Shown: positions 37,698 through 47,160, numbered from the stretch's first letter. The stretch: 64,000 nt of DNA from JAKACA01 sp050010115 (GCA_050010115.1 JBEKLQ010000001.1:62001-126000), one strand, 5' to 3'. Translations and numbers: made by a program. Notes: generated by a model from the letters alone, not told the origin.

Positions 37698-38461
37698 ACA
37701 TCCTTGCCATCGAGACTGCAACCATCGAGGTCGGCGTCGCCGTCGCCGATGAGAACGGCCCCGTCGCCGCGTTCAGTGTGCGGGCCAGGCGGCGCCACGC
37801 CGAGTCGCTGCACCCTGCTGTCGAGACCGTGCTCTCGGCAGCAGGTGTCGGCTTAGCCGATGTCAATGCGATCGCAGTGGACATCGGACCTGGGCTGTTC
37901 ACGGGCATTCGTGTGGGTGTGGCGGCCGCCAAGGGCTATGCAATGGCGCTCGGAATCCCGATCGTGGCGTTGACGAGCCTCGAGATCCTCCGCGCCGCAT
38001 GCGCGGCGGCGGGCGTGGGCGACTCCGCCGGACTTGACAGACGCGCGACGGTGATCGGCGTGGTGGACCTGCGGCGCGGTGAGGTCGCCTGGTCGTTCCC
38101 GCCCGGGCCGGGGGGCGGCGGCCAGCCCGCCCACGGGGCGCCGGCGGAGCTCGCGGCCAAGCTCGCCGGATATCTGGGCGACGCAGCCGGGCCCGAGCAG
38201 GTGGTGCTCGCCGGCGATGGGGCGATCCGGTACCGAGCCGTGCTGGCAGACGGGCAAGATGTGCATGCCGGCCGCGTGACCATCGCCGGCCCCGAGCTGG
38301 CTGCGCCGCCGGTAGCGTCGCTCGCCGTGCAGGCAGTCATTCGGTGGGCGGGAGGCCGGGCGCTCGACCCGGCCGAGGTTCGCCCCGCCTACCTCCGCGA
38401 TGCGGACACCCGGATCAATTGGTCGACTCGGCACGACGCGCCCGGACTGGTGAGGGATTAG
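37694..38461 (+). CDS. tsaB: tRNA t6A synthesis protein TsaB
   Basis: Scaffold paralogue of TsaD. 255 residues from GTG 37694 (MNILAIETATIEVGVAV). Conserved IDIGPGLFTGIRVGVAAAKG-type segment is present. Overlaps tsaE by 4 bases; rimI starts right after its stop. Confidence 0.93.
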   Translation: MNILAIETATIEVGVAVADENGPVAAFSVRARRRHAESLHPAVETVLSAAGVGLADVNAIAVDIGPGLFTGIRVGVAAAKGYAMALGIPIVALTSLEILRAACAAAGVGDSAGLDRRATVIGVVDLRRGEVAWSFPPGPGGGGQPAHGAPAELAAKLAGYLGDAAGPEQVVLAGDGAIRYRAVLADGQDVHAGRVTIAGPELAAPPVASLAVQAVIRWAGGRALDPAEVRPAYLRDADTRINWSTRHDAPGLVRD

Positions 38462-39079
38462 GTGGGTTTCCGGTTCCCTGTGGGGCACCGTCGAGGTGCC
38501 GACGCGACGCCTGGCGGTATCGACATCGTAGAGATGAAGCGTCGCCACCTGAAGGCCGTCGTCGCCATTGAGCAGCAGGTGTTCCCGAGTCCGTGGTCGC
38601 TCGGGCTGTACCTGTCCGAGATCGCTCAAGGGGGGACTCGGGCGTACTACGTCGCACGATACGCCGGTGAGGTGATCGGCTACGCCGGCTTGATGGTGGC
38701 GGTGGGCGAGGGTCATGTCACCACCATCGGCGTGGTCCCGGAGTGGCAGCGCCGAGGGGTGGGCAGGCTGCTCTTGCTCACGCTGGCCCGCACGGCGATC
38801 GAGCGCGGTGCCAATAGCCTGACACTCGAAGTGAGGGTCACGAACACAGGCGCCCAGGCGATGTACCACGAGTTCGGGTTCGCGCCGGCCGGGATCCGGA
38901 AGAACTACTACGCAGAGGTGCACGAGGACGCCATCGTGATGTGGGCGCACGACATCCAGAGCGACGAGTACGCCCGGCGCCTCGACGTCATCGCCGGTCG
39001 CCTCGGGGATCTGCGGACCGCTCTCCCAGGCGCCTCTGATCTCCCAGGCGCCTCTGAACCGCCGGCAGCCCCTGCATGA
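38462..39079 (+). CDS. rimI: ribosomal protein S18-alanine N-acetyltransferase-like protein
   Basis: GNAT acetyltransferase that in E. coli acetylates the N-terminus of S18. 205 residues. Acetyl-CoA loop VPEWQRRGVGRLLL and the RVTNTGAQAMYHEFGF motif are present, ending near KNYYAEVHEDAIVMW. An N-terminal extension of about 20 and a C-terminal linker with an 18-bp duplication (LPGASD/LPGASE, 39023-39058) are extra. ATGA overlap with tsaD. The exact substrate is inferred from position between tsaB and tsaD. Confidence 0.88.
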   Translation: MGFRFPVGHRRGADATPGGIDIVEMKRRHLKAVVAIEQQVFPSPWSLGLYLSEIAQGGTRAYYVARYAGEVIGYAGLMVAVGEGHVTTIGVVPEWQRRGVGRLLLLTLARTAIERGANSLTLEVRVTNTGAQAMYHEFGFAPAGIRKNYYAEVHEDAIVMWAHDIQSDEYARRLDVIAGRLGDLRTALPGASDLPGASEPPAAPA

Positions 39080-40152
39080 CTGTTGGCCCGAGCCCGTTCC
39101 GGGTGCTCGCAATCGAGACGTCCTGCGACGAAACCGCAGCCGCCGTCGTCGACGACGGCTGCACCGTGATCTCCTCGGTCGTGTCCAGTCAGGTCGATCT
39201 CCACGCCCGCTACGGAGGTGTCGTGCCGGAGCTGGCGAGCCGGGCGCACGTCGAGCTGATCGTGCCGATCGTCACCGAGGCGCTCGAAGCGGCCGGCCTC
39301 GATCGGCGCGGCCGGCCGCTCACTGCGGGCGCGGCCGTCCCAGAGGGACCTGCCGTCAGAGCAGTTGCCGCCACGATCGGACCGGGGCTCGTCGGATCTC
39401 TGCTCGTGGGCACGAGTGTGGCGAAATCCCTCGCCATGGCCTGGGGCGTTCCCTTCGTCGGAGTGAACCACCTTGAGGGGCACCTCTACGCTTGCCTCCT
39501 CGAGAAGCCGGATCTTGAGTTGCCGGTCGTCGTGCTCCTCGTCTCAGGTGGGCACACGATGCTCATCGAGATGGAAGGCCCCGGCAGCTACCGCGTGCTG
39601 GGGCGGACGAGGGACGACGCCACCGGCGAAGCGTTCGACAAGGTCGCCCGCTACCTCGACTTGGGGTACCCGGGAGGCCCGGCGATCGACCGAGTGGCTG
39701 GCGAGGGCGATCCCAGGGCCGTCAGTTTCCCTCGGGCCTGGCTCGACGGGAGCCTGGACTTCTCGTTCTCCGGCTTGAAAACTGCCGTCGTGAACCATGT
39801 GCGGGCCCATCCGGACGTGTCGACACCCGATGTCGCTGCCTCGTTCCAGGAAGCTGTCGTGGACGTGCTTGTGAGCAAGGCGTTCCGGGCGGCCGAGGAC
39901 GTGGGTGCCCGCGGGGTGTGCCTGGCGGGCGGCGTGGCGGCGAATTCGCTGCTCAGGGCACGAGCGCAGCGTGCCGGAAAGGACGCCGGCCTGCCTGTGT
40001 ACCTCCCGAGCAGGGCGATGTGCACCGACAACGCGGCAATGATCGGAGCTGCCGGCTACTTCAGTTTGATGCGCCACGGCCCGAGTGGGTGGGGGACTGG
40101 GGTGGACGCGGGGATGGGTTTCGAGGCGGCGGCGGATCGGCTGGCGGGCTAG
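39076..40152 (+). CDS. tsaD: tRNA t6A transferase TsaD
   Basis: Transfers the threonylcarbamoyl group to A37 of ANN-decoding tRNAs. 358 residues. VLAIETSCDETAAAVV nucleotide loop, metal-binding NHLEGHLYA, VSGGHTML, FSFSGLKTAV and AGGVAANSLLR are intact. An insertion of about 20 residues (GRPLTAGAAVPEGPA) precedes the IGPGLVGSLLVG motif. The stop lies inside an 8-bp inverted repeat (40148-40155 with 40182-40189). Confidence 0.96.
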   Translation: MTVGPSPFRVLAIETSCDETAAAVVDDGCTVISSVVSSQVDLHARYGGVVPELASRAHVELIVPIVTEALEAAGLDRRGRPLTAGAAVPEGPAVRAVAATIGPGLVGSLLVGTSVAKSLAMAWGVPFVGVNHLEGHLYACLLEKPDLELPVVVLLVSGGHTMLIEMEGPGSYRVLGRTRDDATGEAFDKVARYLDLGYPGGPAIDRVAGEGDPRAVSFPRAWLDGSLDFSFSGLKTAVVNHVRAHPDVSTPDVAASFQEAVVDVLVSKAFRAAEDVGARGVCLAGGVAANSLLRARAQRAGKDAGLPVYLPSRAMCTDNAAMIGAAGYFSLMRHGPSGWGTGVDAGMGFEAAADRLAG

Positions 40153-40185
40153 CACTCTCCTGCTGCGTTTGCCAACGCATCGTGC

Positions 40186-40191
40186 TAGCAT
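40186..40191 (+). promoter_or_regulatory. -10 element TAGCAT of groESL
   Basis: TAGCAT overlaps the first base of the CIRCE operator, so repressor binding would block the start region. The -35 is not clear. Confidence 0.45.
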
Positions 40192-40217
40192 TGGCACTCA
40201 CGTAGTGAGAGTGCCAA
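40191..40217. promoter_or_regulatory. CIRCE operator (HrcA site)
   Basis: TTGGCACTC-N9-GAGTGCCAA is a perfect 9-9-9 inverted repeat, the actinobacterial variant of CIRCE (TTAGCACTC-N9-GAGTGCTAA). It lies between the -10 and the groES ribosome site. It predicts HrcA repression of groES-groEL, relieved by heat shock. Confidence 0.92.
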
Positions 40218-40243
40218 TGGAGCCAACAGGAGGCCCGAAGATC

Positions 40244-40537
40244 ATGAAGCTGCAGCCCCTGGACGACAGGATCGTCGTTCGGCCGAGCGAGTCCGAGGAG
40301 ACCACCGCGTCCGGCCTCGTCATCCCTGACACCGCCAAGGAGAAGCCCCAGCAGGGCGAGGTCCTGGCAGTGGGCCCGGGTCGGCGCGCCGACCAGACCG
40401 GTGAGATCATCCCGCTCGACGTCGCCGTCGGTGACAAGGTGGTGTACTCGAAGTACGGCGGCACCGAGATCACGATCGACGGTGAGGACCTGTTGATCCT
40501 CTCGAGCCGTGACGTACTCGCCAAGGTCGGCGCCTGA
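40244..40537 (+). CDS. groES: co-chaperonin GroES
   Basis: Heptameric lid of GroEL. 97 residues from ATG 40244 (MKLQPLDDRIVVRPSE), with AGGAGG (40228-40233) 10 nt upstream. The ATG at 40217 lies in the CIRCE site and would add nine residues; not favoured. The mobile loop (EETTASGLVIPDTAKEKPQQ) is intact. One-base overlap with groEL. Confidence 0.97.
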   Translation: MKLQPLDDRIVVRPSESEETTASGLVIPDTAKEKPQQGEVLAVGPGRRADQTGEIIPLDVAVGDKVVYSKYGGTEITIDGEDLLILSSRDVLAKVGA

Positions 40538-42165
40538 TGTCCAAGATGCTCGTATTCGACGAGTCCGCTCGTCGCAGGCTGGAGGCGGGTGTCAACAAGC
40601 TCGCCGATGCCGTCAAGGTCACGCTCGGTCCGAATGGCCGCAACGTGGTCCTCGAGAAGAAGTACGGCGCGCCGACGATCACGAACGATGGTGTCACGAT
40701 CGCCCGCGAGGTCGAGCTCGAGGACCCCTTCGAGAACATGGGCGCCCAGCTCGTCAAGGAAGTGGCGACGAAGACGAACGACGTCGCCGGTGACGGCACG
40801 ACGACGGCGACGGTGCTGGCCCAGGCGCTCGTGCGCGAAGGTCTTCGCAACGTCGCAGCCGGTGCGAACCCGATGTCGCTGAAGCGTGGCGTCGAGAAGG
40901 CGGTGGCCGCTTCGGTCGCCTCGATTCACAGCCAGGCCAAGGAGATCGAGGGCCGGACCGAGATCGCCCAGATCGCCGCCATCTCGGCCGCCGATGCGTC
41001 GATCGGCGAAGTGCTTGCCGATGCCATCGACAAGGTCGGCAAAGACGGCACGGTCACGGTCGAGGAGTCGAACACCTTCGGCCTCGAGCTCGAGTTCACC
41101 GAAGGTATGCAGTTCGACAAGGGCTACCTGTCGCCGTACTTCGTGACCGACCCGGACCGCCAGGAAGCGATCCTGGACGACCCGTACGTGCTGATCGTCA
41201 ACTCGAAGGTGAGCTCGGTCCACGACTTCGTGCCCGTGCTCGAGCGCGTGATGCAGAGCGGCAAGCCGCTGCTCGTCGTCGCGGAGGACGTCGACGGCGA
41301 GGCTCTGGCCACGCTGGTGGTGAACCGGATCCGCGGGCTATTCCAGTCCGTGGCGGTGAAGGCACCCGGCTTCGGCGAGCGCCGCAAGGCCATGCTCGGC
41401 GACATCGCCGTGTTGACCGGCGCCACCATCGTGTCGGAGGAGGTCGGGCTGAAGCTCGAGAACACCACCCTCGACCAGCTGGGGCACACGCGCCGCGTCG
41501 TCGTCACGAAGGACGACACGACGATCATCGACGGTGCGGGCGCCGAGGCTGACGTGAAGGGCCGGATCGCCCAGATCAAGCGTGAGATCGAGGACACCGA
41601 CTCCGACTGGGACCGCGAGAAGCTGCAGGAGCGCCTCGCGAAGCTCTCGGGTGGGGTTGCCGTCGTCAAGGTCGGCGCTGCCACCGAGGTCGAGCTCAAG
41701 GAGAAGAAGCACCGCATCGAGGACGCGCTGTCAGCGACCCGTGCGGCGATCGAGGAAGGCGTTGTCGCCGGTGGCGGCGTGGCCCTCCTGCGCAGCAGGC
41801 CAGCCGTGGCTGACGTCGCCGAGAAACTCGAGGGCGACGAAGCAACCGGAGCCCGTATGGTCTGGCGGTCTCTCGACGAGCCGCTCAAGTGGATCGCCAT
41901 CAACGCCGGACTCGAGGGCGCCGTGCAGGTGCAAGAGGTTGAGCGCGCCGAGGGCACGATCGGCTTGAACGCCCTCACGGGCAAGCTGGAGGACCTCGTC
42001 AAGGCGGGCGTCATCGACCCCGCCAAGGTCACGCGGTCAGCCCTCCAGAACGCCGCCTCCATCGCAGCGCTGCTTCTCACCACCGAGGCGCTCGTTGCGG
42101 ACAAGCCGGAGAAGAAGTCGGCCATGCCTGGGATGCCGCCCGGTGGTGGCATGGGGATGATGTAA
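40537..42165 (+). CDS. groEL: chaperonin GroEL
   Basis: 60-kDa chaperonin. 542 residues: LGPNGRNVVLEKKYGAPTITNDG, nucleotide motif GDGTTTATVLAQ, and the Gly/Met-rich C-terminal tail (MPGMPPGGGMGMM) typical of the housekeeping type. Actinobacteria often have a second groEL; none is seen here. Confidence 0.98.
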   Translation: MSKMLVFDESARRRLEAGVNKLADAVKVTLGPNGRNVVLEKKYGAPTITNDGVTIAREVELEDPFENMGAQLVKEVATKTNDVAGDGTTTATVLAQALVREGLRNVAAGANPMSLKRGVEKAVAASVASIHSQAKEIEGRTEIAQIAAISAADASIGEVLADAIDKVGKDGTVTVEESNTFGLELEFTEGMQFDKGYLSPYFVTDPDRQEAILDDPYVLIVNSKVSSVHDFVPVLERVMQSGKPLLVVAEDVDGEALATLVVNRIRGLFQSVAVKAPGFGERRKAMLGDIAVLTGATIVSEEVGLKLENTTLDQLGHTRRVVVTKDDTTIIDGAGAEADVKGRIAQIKREIEDTDSDWDREKLQERLAKLSGGVAVVKVGAATEVELKEKKHRIEDALSATRAAIEEGVVAGGGVALLRSRPAVADVAEKLEGDEATGARMVWRSLDEPLKWIAINAGLEGAVQVQEVERAEGTIGLNALTGKLEDLVKAGVIDPAKVTRSALQNAASIAALLLTTEALVADKPEKKSAMPGMPPGGGMGMM

Positions 42166-42192
42166 GTCTCGCATCGCTGTCGGTTGTGATGC

Positions 42193-42225
42193 CAAGGGGC
42201 CGGGTCCAGGTGACCCGGCCCCTTG
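42193..42225. terminator. groEL terminator hairpin
   Basis: CAAGGGGCCGGGTC (42193-42206) pairs perfectly with GACCCGGCCCCTTG (42212-42225), 14 bp with a 5-nt loop, 27 nt past the groEL stop. No T-run follows, as is common in high-GC actinobacteria. Confidence 0.75.
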
Positions 42226-42266
42226 CCGCGGGCGGGCGAACGCCGCGGGCGGGCGGGCGGGCTCGG

Positions 42267-42272
42267 TAGGCT
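42267..42272 (+). promoter_or_regulatory. -10 element TAGGCT, leaderless Nudix promoter
   Basis: TAGGCT ends 6 nt before the ATG at 42279; no Shine-Dalgarno is present. Confidence 0.45.
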
Positions 42273-42278
42273 CACAGG

Positions 42279-42998
42279 ATGTCGGGGCATCGAGAGACCA
42301 GCCCGGACATGCCGTTCCGGCGATTCCGGCAGTTCATCCCGAGGCCGCCGTCCGTCGTCGCCGGCGGGCCGGCGCCGTGGGCCGGGAAGGCCTGCCAGCT
42401 GGAGCCGCCAATTTCCCTCGATCGGGTCGTCCGCGCCCTCGGGCCCGTCCTCGTGCCGCCCACGGACGAGCCCGACCATCGGCCCCATGCCGCCGTCCTC
42501 GTGCCGCTCTTCGAGCGCGCCGGCGACGCGGCGGTCGTCCTCATCCGGCGCTCGTTGTGGTTGACGAGCAACCCCGGGGACCTTGCATTCCCAGGAGGCC
42601 GCCTCGAGCCGGGCGAGCGTGCCCTCGACGCGGCCCTGCGCGAAGCGCACGAAGAAGTCGGGCTCCACCCGGCCGCCGTCTCGCCCCTCGGCCGCCTTGC
42701 TGTCGTCAGGCGCGCCCGGGTACCCGAGCGGGTCGTGCCTTACGTCGGCTTGCTGAGCGTCGAACCGGTGCTGCGGCCGGATCCCGGGGAAGTGGATGCC
42801 GTGCTCACCGTAACGCTGGCGGAGCTCGTCGCCGAAGGCGTGTACTGGGAAGAGGAGTGGCAACTACCCGGCGAAGGTCCCCGCCGCCTGCCGTTCTTCG
42901 CGAAGTCCGATGCGCTCGGGGACGACGTGATCTGGGGGATGACGGCGATGGTCCTGCGTGAACTGCTGAGTGCGGTCGCGTCGGCCGCAGCACCCTGA
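42279..42998 (+). CDS. Nudix hydrolase, CoA-pyrophosphatase-like
   Basis: Hydrolyses a nucleoside diphosphate-linked substrate; coenzyme A is the likely one because of the LIRRS...NPGDLAFPGG motif before the Nudix box. The box GGRLEPGERALDAALREAHE fits GX5EX7REUXEEXGU and continues EVGL. 239 residues with an N-terminal extension of about 70. Predicted leaderless ATG; an in-frame ATG ten codons on is less likely. Confidence 0.85.
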   Translation: MSGHRETSPDMPFRRFRQFIPRPPSVVAGGPAPWAGKACQLEPPISLDRVVRALGPVLVPPTDEPDHRPHAAVLVPLFERAGDAAVVLIRRSLWLTSNPGDLAFPGGRLEPGERALDAALREAHEEVGLHPAAVSPLGRLAVVRRARVPERVVPYVGLLSVEPVLRPDPGEVDAVLTVTLAELVAEGVYWEEEWQLPGEGPRRLPFFAKSDALGDDVIWGMTAMVLRELLSAVASAAAP

Positions 42999-43041
42999 GG
43001 ACCCTGACGCCGAGATCGGAAGGTCGCAGCTCGCAATTGCG

Positions 43042-43047
43042 TAGTCT
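43042..43047 (+). promoter_or_regulatory. -10 element TAGTCT before the YfhO-like gene
   Basis: TAGTCT lies just 5 nt after the longest possible start (TTG 43037), which argues that the real start is the downstream one with a ribosome site. Confidence 0.4.
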
Positions 43048-43096
43048 TTGGCGCTGCGCCACGCAGGGAGACGAAGGACAGGGAGACGATTCGTTG

Positions 43097-45469
43097 GTGG
43101 CAACCCAAGGGTCTCGCCACCTGGCGCGCCGCCGGCGGCAGCGTGCGCCCGACTGGCGTGCCATCTGGATCGACGCCCGCGGCGATGTGGGTGGGATCGG
43201 TGCCGTTCTGGCGGCGATCGTGGCGTACCTGTCGCCGGCGCTGAAGGACGGCACCAGTTTCGGCACGTTCGACACCGTCCTCAGGTTGACCAGCCTCGGC
43301 CATGGCCTCTACGCCGGGCCCGACTACAACCGGACCGACGCGGACGTGGTCAGCCAGCTGGAGACCTGGAACCTGTTCGACTGGCGCCAGATTCATGCCG
43401 GGCACTTCCCTCTCTGGAACCCGTTCTCCCTGTACGGGCTGCCGCAATTCGCGAACTTCCAGTCTTCGGTGCTGAGCCTGCCGGATCTCATCAGTTACGC
43501 CATGCCGGCCAGGTACGCGTGGCTCACCGTCGTGTTCTTGAAGCTGCTCATCGCCGGCACCGGCACGTACGTCTTCGCTCGCGTGATCGGGCTCGGCGTG
43601 GCGGCATCCTCCTTCGCCGGCATCACCTACCTGCTGTCGGGTGGCTTCACCGCTGACTTGTCGTGGCCGTTCACCGACGTGCTGGCTTGGGTCGGATGGA
43701 TCGCCGCCTTCGCAGTTCTCACGTACCGGTGGCGGGGGCGTGCCCGCTACGTCATCGGCTTGGCGGTGGCATCGGCGTTCTCCATCTACGGCGGCTTCCC
43801 GGAGGCCAATGCCTACACGGCGCTGTTCCTCGCTGTGGCCGGCCTGGTGATCGTGGCGTGCCTCGTGTTGCGAGGCAACCGCGTTCTTGTCGGTGGGCTC
43901 GTCCGTATCGGTGCCGGGCTCGGGAGCGGGATCCTGCTGGCGATGCCACTGCTGCTACCAGGCGTCCAGTACGCGGTCAACGCCCATCGGCAGACCGAGA
44001 CGATCTTCGAGGCCGTGCCGGGCAAGGCGATCCTCGGGCTCGTCGCACCCGGCATCGACGGGCTCCCGATCCGCGGGAGCACGTGGCTCCTGGCCGGCAC
44101 GAACTTCTACGAAACCGTCTCCTACGTGGGGATTGTCGTGGTCGTGCTGGCGATCGTGGCGATCGTCGCCATACCCAGGCACCCCATGGTGCTCGGCCTC
44201 GCCATCGGTGCCGCCGCCCTCGTAGCCACGTCCTACGAGATCGGGAACTTCCACCCGCTCGTCGATCTCCTCAAGTCATCCGGGCTCGGCACGGTGATCT
44301 GGCGCCGTAGTCGCCTGCTCATCGGCTTCCCGCTCGGCATCCTCGCTGCGACCGGCCTCGAAACCCTCCTGCGCTCCCACGGCAAGGGCCGTGCCCCGGC
44401 CGCCTTCGCCGTCGCGTCGCTCGTCGCCTGCGGCGCCGTGATCTGGCTGTGGGTGTACGCGGCGTCCGGCGCCACGGCACGGATCCGTTCGATCGAGTCG
44501 CAAGCGTTGATCTGGCCGACCGCCCTCACTGCGGCATGCGTCATCACCGCCGGCCTGGTGCTGAAGGCGGGACGGGTGCACGGGGCGCACCTGGGCCGGA
44601 CGTTGTGCGCAACGGCGACGACGGTGCTGTTCGTCGGCAACGGGATGTTCCTCGTGTTCGCTGGCGTCGGGCTGAACACCTGGACGAAGGGCTTCTACCC
44701 GGAGACCGCCGCGATGCGCACCCTTCAGGCAAAGGTCGGCACAGGCCTCGTCGCCGTCGATGATGGGAGGAGGAACGTGCAGGCATTGTCGCCGGTGGGT
44801 TTCTATCCGGAGTTGAACATGGCGTACCGGATCGACGAATTCGCCGGGCACGATCCTTTGCTGCCGCAGTCGTACTACGAGGTGCTCGCGCCCGGCGAGG
44901 GCAACGGGGGGATCGGGCTTTTGATCCCGAGCGTCGGCACGGTCGCCGAGGCGCAGGAGTTCGGGATCTCGTGGCTGCTGCTGTACAGGGGGCGACCGGT
45001 GCCGAGGGGGGCGACCTACGTCGCGACGCTCGCGGGCGAGCGCCTCTTCCACGTGTCAGGGTCGTCGCAGTTCTCCGTGCAGCCTCCCTCCGGTGGCGAG
45101 GTGTCCTCAATCAACCAGCCCTATGCCGGGTCCTACTCGGTCCGGGTCGACGACGCTGTCAGCGTGACGCTCGTGGCTCGGGTCACGGCGGTACCCGGTT
45201 GGCACGCGACGATCGACGGGCGACCGGTGCGATTGCACACCTACGACGATGTCATGCAATCGTTGGTGGTGCCCGCAGGCAATCACGACGTTCAGCTGTG
45301 GTATGACCCGCCCCAGCTCATGTACGGCATCTGGCTCGCAGCTGCGGCCGCAGCGGGCCTATCGCTGTTCGGGTGGAGGTCGTCCCGGCTCGCGCGGCGG
45401 CGCCGGCCCGAGCCGGTTGACGACGGTCTGTCGCTCTCGGCCGAGCTCGAAGCGGTGAGCGGCCAGTGA
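43097..45469 (+). CDS. YfhO-like polytopic membrane protein
   Basis: Large membrane protein of about a dozen hydrophobic segments followed by a soluble beta-rich C-terminal region (from about residue 610 to 760) and a final helix. The layout and phrases such as HFPLWNPFSLYGLPQFAN and DVVSQLETWNLFDW match the YfhO family, GT-C-like proteins implicated in glycosylation of envelope polymers. Residues after VPGWHATIDGRPV are the family's periplasmic end domain. Start: GTG 43097 (or TTG 43094) follows GGGAGA at 43081-43086; TTG 43037 is rejected because a promoter overlaps it. Coupled by GTGA to the next gene. Confidence 0.82.
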   Translation: MATQGSRHLARRRRQRAPDWRAIWIDARGDVGGIGAVLAAIVAYLSPALKDGTSFGTFDTVLRLTSLGHGLYAGPDYNRTDADVVSQLETWNLFDWRQIHAGHFPLWNPFSLYGLPQFANFQSSVLSLPDLISYAMPARYAWLTVVFLKLLIAGTGTYVFARVIGLGVAASSFAGITYLLSGGFTADLSWPFTDVLAWVGWIAAFAVLTYRWRGRARYVIGLAVASAFSIYGGFPEANAYTALFLAVAGLVIVACLVLRGNRVLVGGLVRIGAGLGSGILLAMPLLLPGVQYAVNAHRQTETIFEAVPGKAILGLVAPGIDGLPIRGSTWLLAGTNFYETVSYVGIVVVVLAIVAIVAIPRHPMVLGLAIGAAALVATSYEIGNFHPLVDLLKSSGLGTVIWRRSRLLIGFPLGILAATGLETLLRSHGKGRAPAAFAVASLVACGAVIWLWVYAASGATARIRSIESQALIWPTALTAACVITAGLVLKAGRVHGAHLGRTLCATATTVLFVGNGMFLVFAGVGLNTWTKGFYPETAAMRTLQAKVGTGLVAVDDGRRNVQALSPVGFYPELNMAYRIDEFAGHDPLLPQSYYEVLAPGEGNGGIGLLIPSVGTVAEAQEFGISWLLLYRGRPVPRGATYVATLAGERLFHVSGSSQFSVQPPSGGEVSSINQPYAGSYSVRVDDAVSVTLVARVTAVPGWHATIDGRPVRLHTYDDVMQSLVVPAGNHDVQLWYDPPQLMYGIWLAAAAAAGLSLFGWRSSRLARRRRPEPVDDGLSLSAELEAVSGQ

Positions 45470-47160
45470 GAACCCGGCAACGAACCGCTGCCGATCGCCC
45501 ACGGGCGGTGTTCCTGGCGGCATTCGTGGCGTTCTTCGCCGCCATCGCAGTATGGAGCATCGCCACCCCGCTCATGGCCTCGCCCGACGAGCCGGTCCAC
45601 GTAGCCAAGGCCGCAGCCGTGGTCCGTGGCGAGTGGACCGGCCGCCTCATCCCCGACGGCAGCATCGGACTGCAGTCCAGCCCGCTCGGGGTCGTTCGGA
45701 TACCGGCGGCGTACGCCAACCTCGGTGACCTCGTGCACTGTTACCAGTTCGACGCGGACAAGCCGGCGTCGTGCGCTCCGCCCTACCATGGGTCGAGCAA
45801 GACCGTCGACGACACCATCTACAACGCCCGCTACCAGCCGCTGTACTACGCGATCGTCGGGCTGCCGAGCCTCCTCACCGACTCAGCCACGGGCATCTAT
45901 CTCATGCGGCTCGTCAGCGCGGCGCTGAGCGCCTTGTTCCTCGCCCTCGCGGTCATGGCAGCCGTGACGTGGTCCCGCTCCCGTCTCCTCCTGGCCGGGG
46001 TGATCGTGGCCTCCACGCCGTCGGTGTTGTTCTTCGCCGGTGTCGTGAACCCGAACGGCTTCGAGATCTCGTTGTCGATCTGCCTGTGGACCTCCGCGCT
46101 GATCCTCGCCATGGAGCGCTTGAGACACCCGCCGTTGGGTCTCGTCGCCCTCGTCTCGGTGTCAGCCGGCGTCGAGGCGCTCGTCCGGTCGCTGTCGCCG
46201 TTCTGGGTCGTGCTCACGCTGCTGGCGGCCCTGACAGTTGCGGACTGGAAGGAGCTGTCGTCCTTCCTGAGGTCGCGCCGGGCGTGGGCCGGCGGGGCCT
46301 TCGCAGTCGTGTGCGGAGCCCTCGGGACGGCGTGGATCATCACCGAGCACTCCTTGAACGTCCTTCCGCCCAGTTCGCCCGTGCCGCGATCGGTGGGCGA
46401 GGGCCATCTGCTGGTGCTGGCGTTCTTGCGGACGTCGGGGTACTACAGCGAGATGTTGAGCCGTTTTGGGTGGTTGGTCGCACCGTCGCCCTACCTCACG
46501 TACCTCCTCTTCACGATGCTGCTCGGGTGGCTGGCGTTCGGAGCGCTCGGGACCGCCTCCGCCCGCCGCATCACCGTTCTCCTCGCGACGGTCGTCGCCG
46601 TGGTGGTGATACCGGTCCTGATCTCAGCGGCGCAGGCGCATCGTTTGGGTATCACCTGGCAGGGGAAGGACACGCTGCCGCTTGCCGTCGGGGTGCCGAT
46701 CCTGGCGGCGACGCTGATCGCCAATTCCTCGCTCGCCGAGGTGCGCGTGTTCCGTACCCGATCGGTCGGGCTGGTGGCCGTCACGGCCGCGATCGCGATC
46801 GTGACGGCCCTTTGGGGAGACCTGCGGCGCAATGCCGTCGGTGACGCCGGCCCGAACCTCTCGTTCCTCCACGCGGCGTGGCAGCCGCCGCTCGGCATCG
46901 CCGGCGTGTTCATCTTCGGGCTGGTGGCGACCGGTGCCCTGGCCACGATGTTCGCCGTGCTCGGGACGCCTCCCCCACTACCACGGTCACGCTCGCGGGT
47001 CTCGTACCTTGCTCCTGGCACGGCATCGCCGGCTGGCCCGGCATCGCCGGCATCGCCGGTCGCGCTCGACGCGCTCGACGCGCTCGACCCAACGCCCGGC
47101 TCGGACGAGCCCGCGCGCCTCCAATCCGTTGAATCTGACAAAGGAGCCGACGATGCCTGA
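45466..47160 (+). CDS. DUF2142-type membrane protein
   Basis: 564 residues with about ten membrane helices. ATPLMASPDEPVHVAKAAAV near the N-terminus is the DUF2142 signature, a family related to GT-C glycosyltransferases; the acidic DE pair faces the outside. The C-terminal 70 residues are a low-complexity tail built from short duplications (PASPASP, ALDALDALD; 9-bp units at 47062-47088). Overlaps the YfhO-like gene by 4 bases and guaB3 by 8. Probably works with its neighbour on an envelope glycan, by inference. Confidence 0.8.
   Translation: MRTRQRTAADRPRAVFLAAFVAFFAAIAVWSIATPLMASPDEPVHVAKAAAVVRGEWTGRLIPDGSIGLQSSPLGVVRIPAAYANLGDLVHCYQFDADKPASCAPPYHGSSKTVDDTIYNARYQPLYYAIVGLPSLLTDSATGIYLMRLVSAALSALFLALAVMAAVTWSRSRLLLAGVIVASTPSVLFFAGVVNPNGFEISLSICLWTSALILAMERLRHPPLGLVALVSVSAGVEALVRSLSPFWVVLTLLAALTVADWKELSSFLRSRRAWAGGAFAVVCGALGTAWIITEHSLNVLPPSSPVPRSVGEGHLLVLAFLRTSGYYSEMLSRFGWLVAPSPYLTYLLFTMLLGWLAFGALGTASARRITVLLATVVAVVVIPVLISAAQAHRLGITWQGKDTLPLAVGVPILAATLIANSSLAEVRVFRTRSVGLVAVTAAIAIVTALWGDLRRNAVGDAGPNLSFLHAAWQPPLGIAGVFIFGLVATGALATMFAVLGTPPPLPRSRSRVSYLAPGTASPAGPASPASPVALDALDALDPTPGSDEPARLQSVESDKGADDA

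Noticed and set aside
42226..42266. GGGC-rich tract before the Nudix gene as a G-quadruplex
   Set aside because: Runs of three G are separated by single C, but this GC-rich stretch could equally be ordinary slippage after the terminator; I cannot support a functional call.
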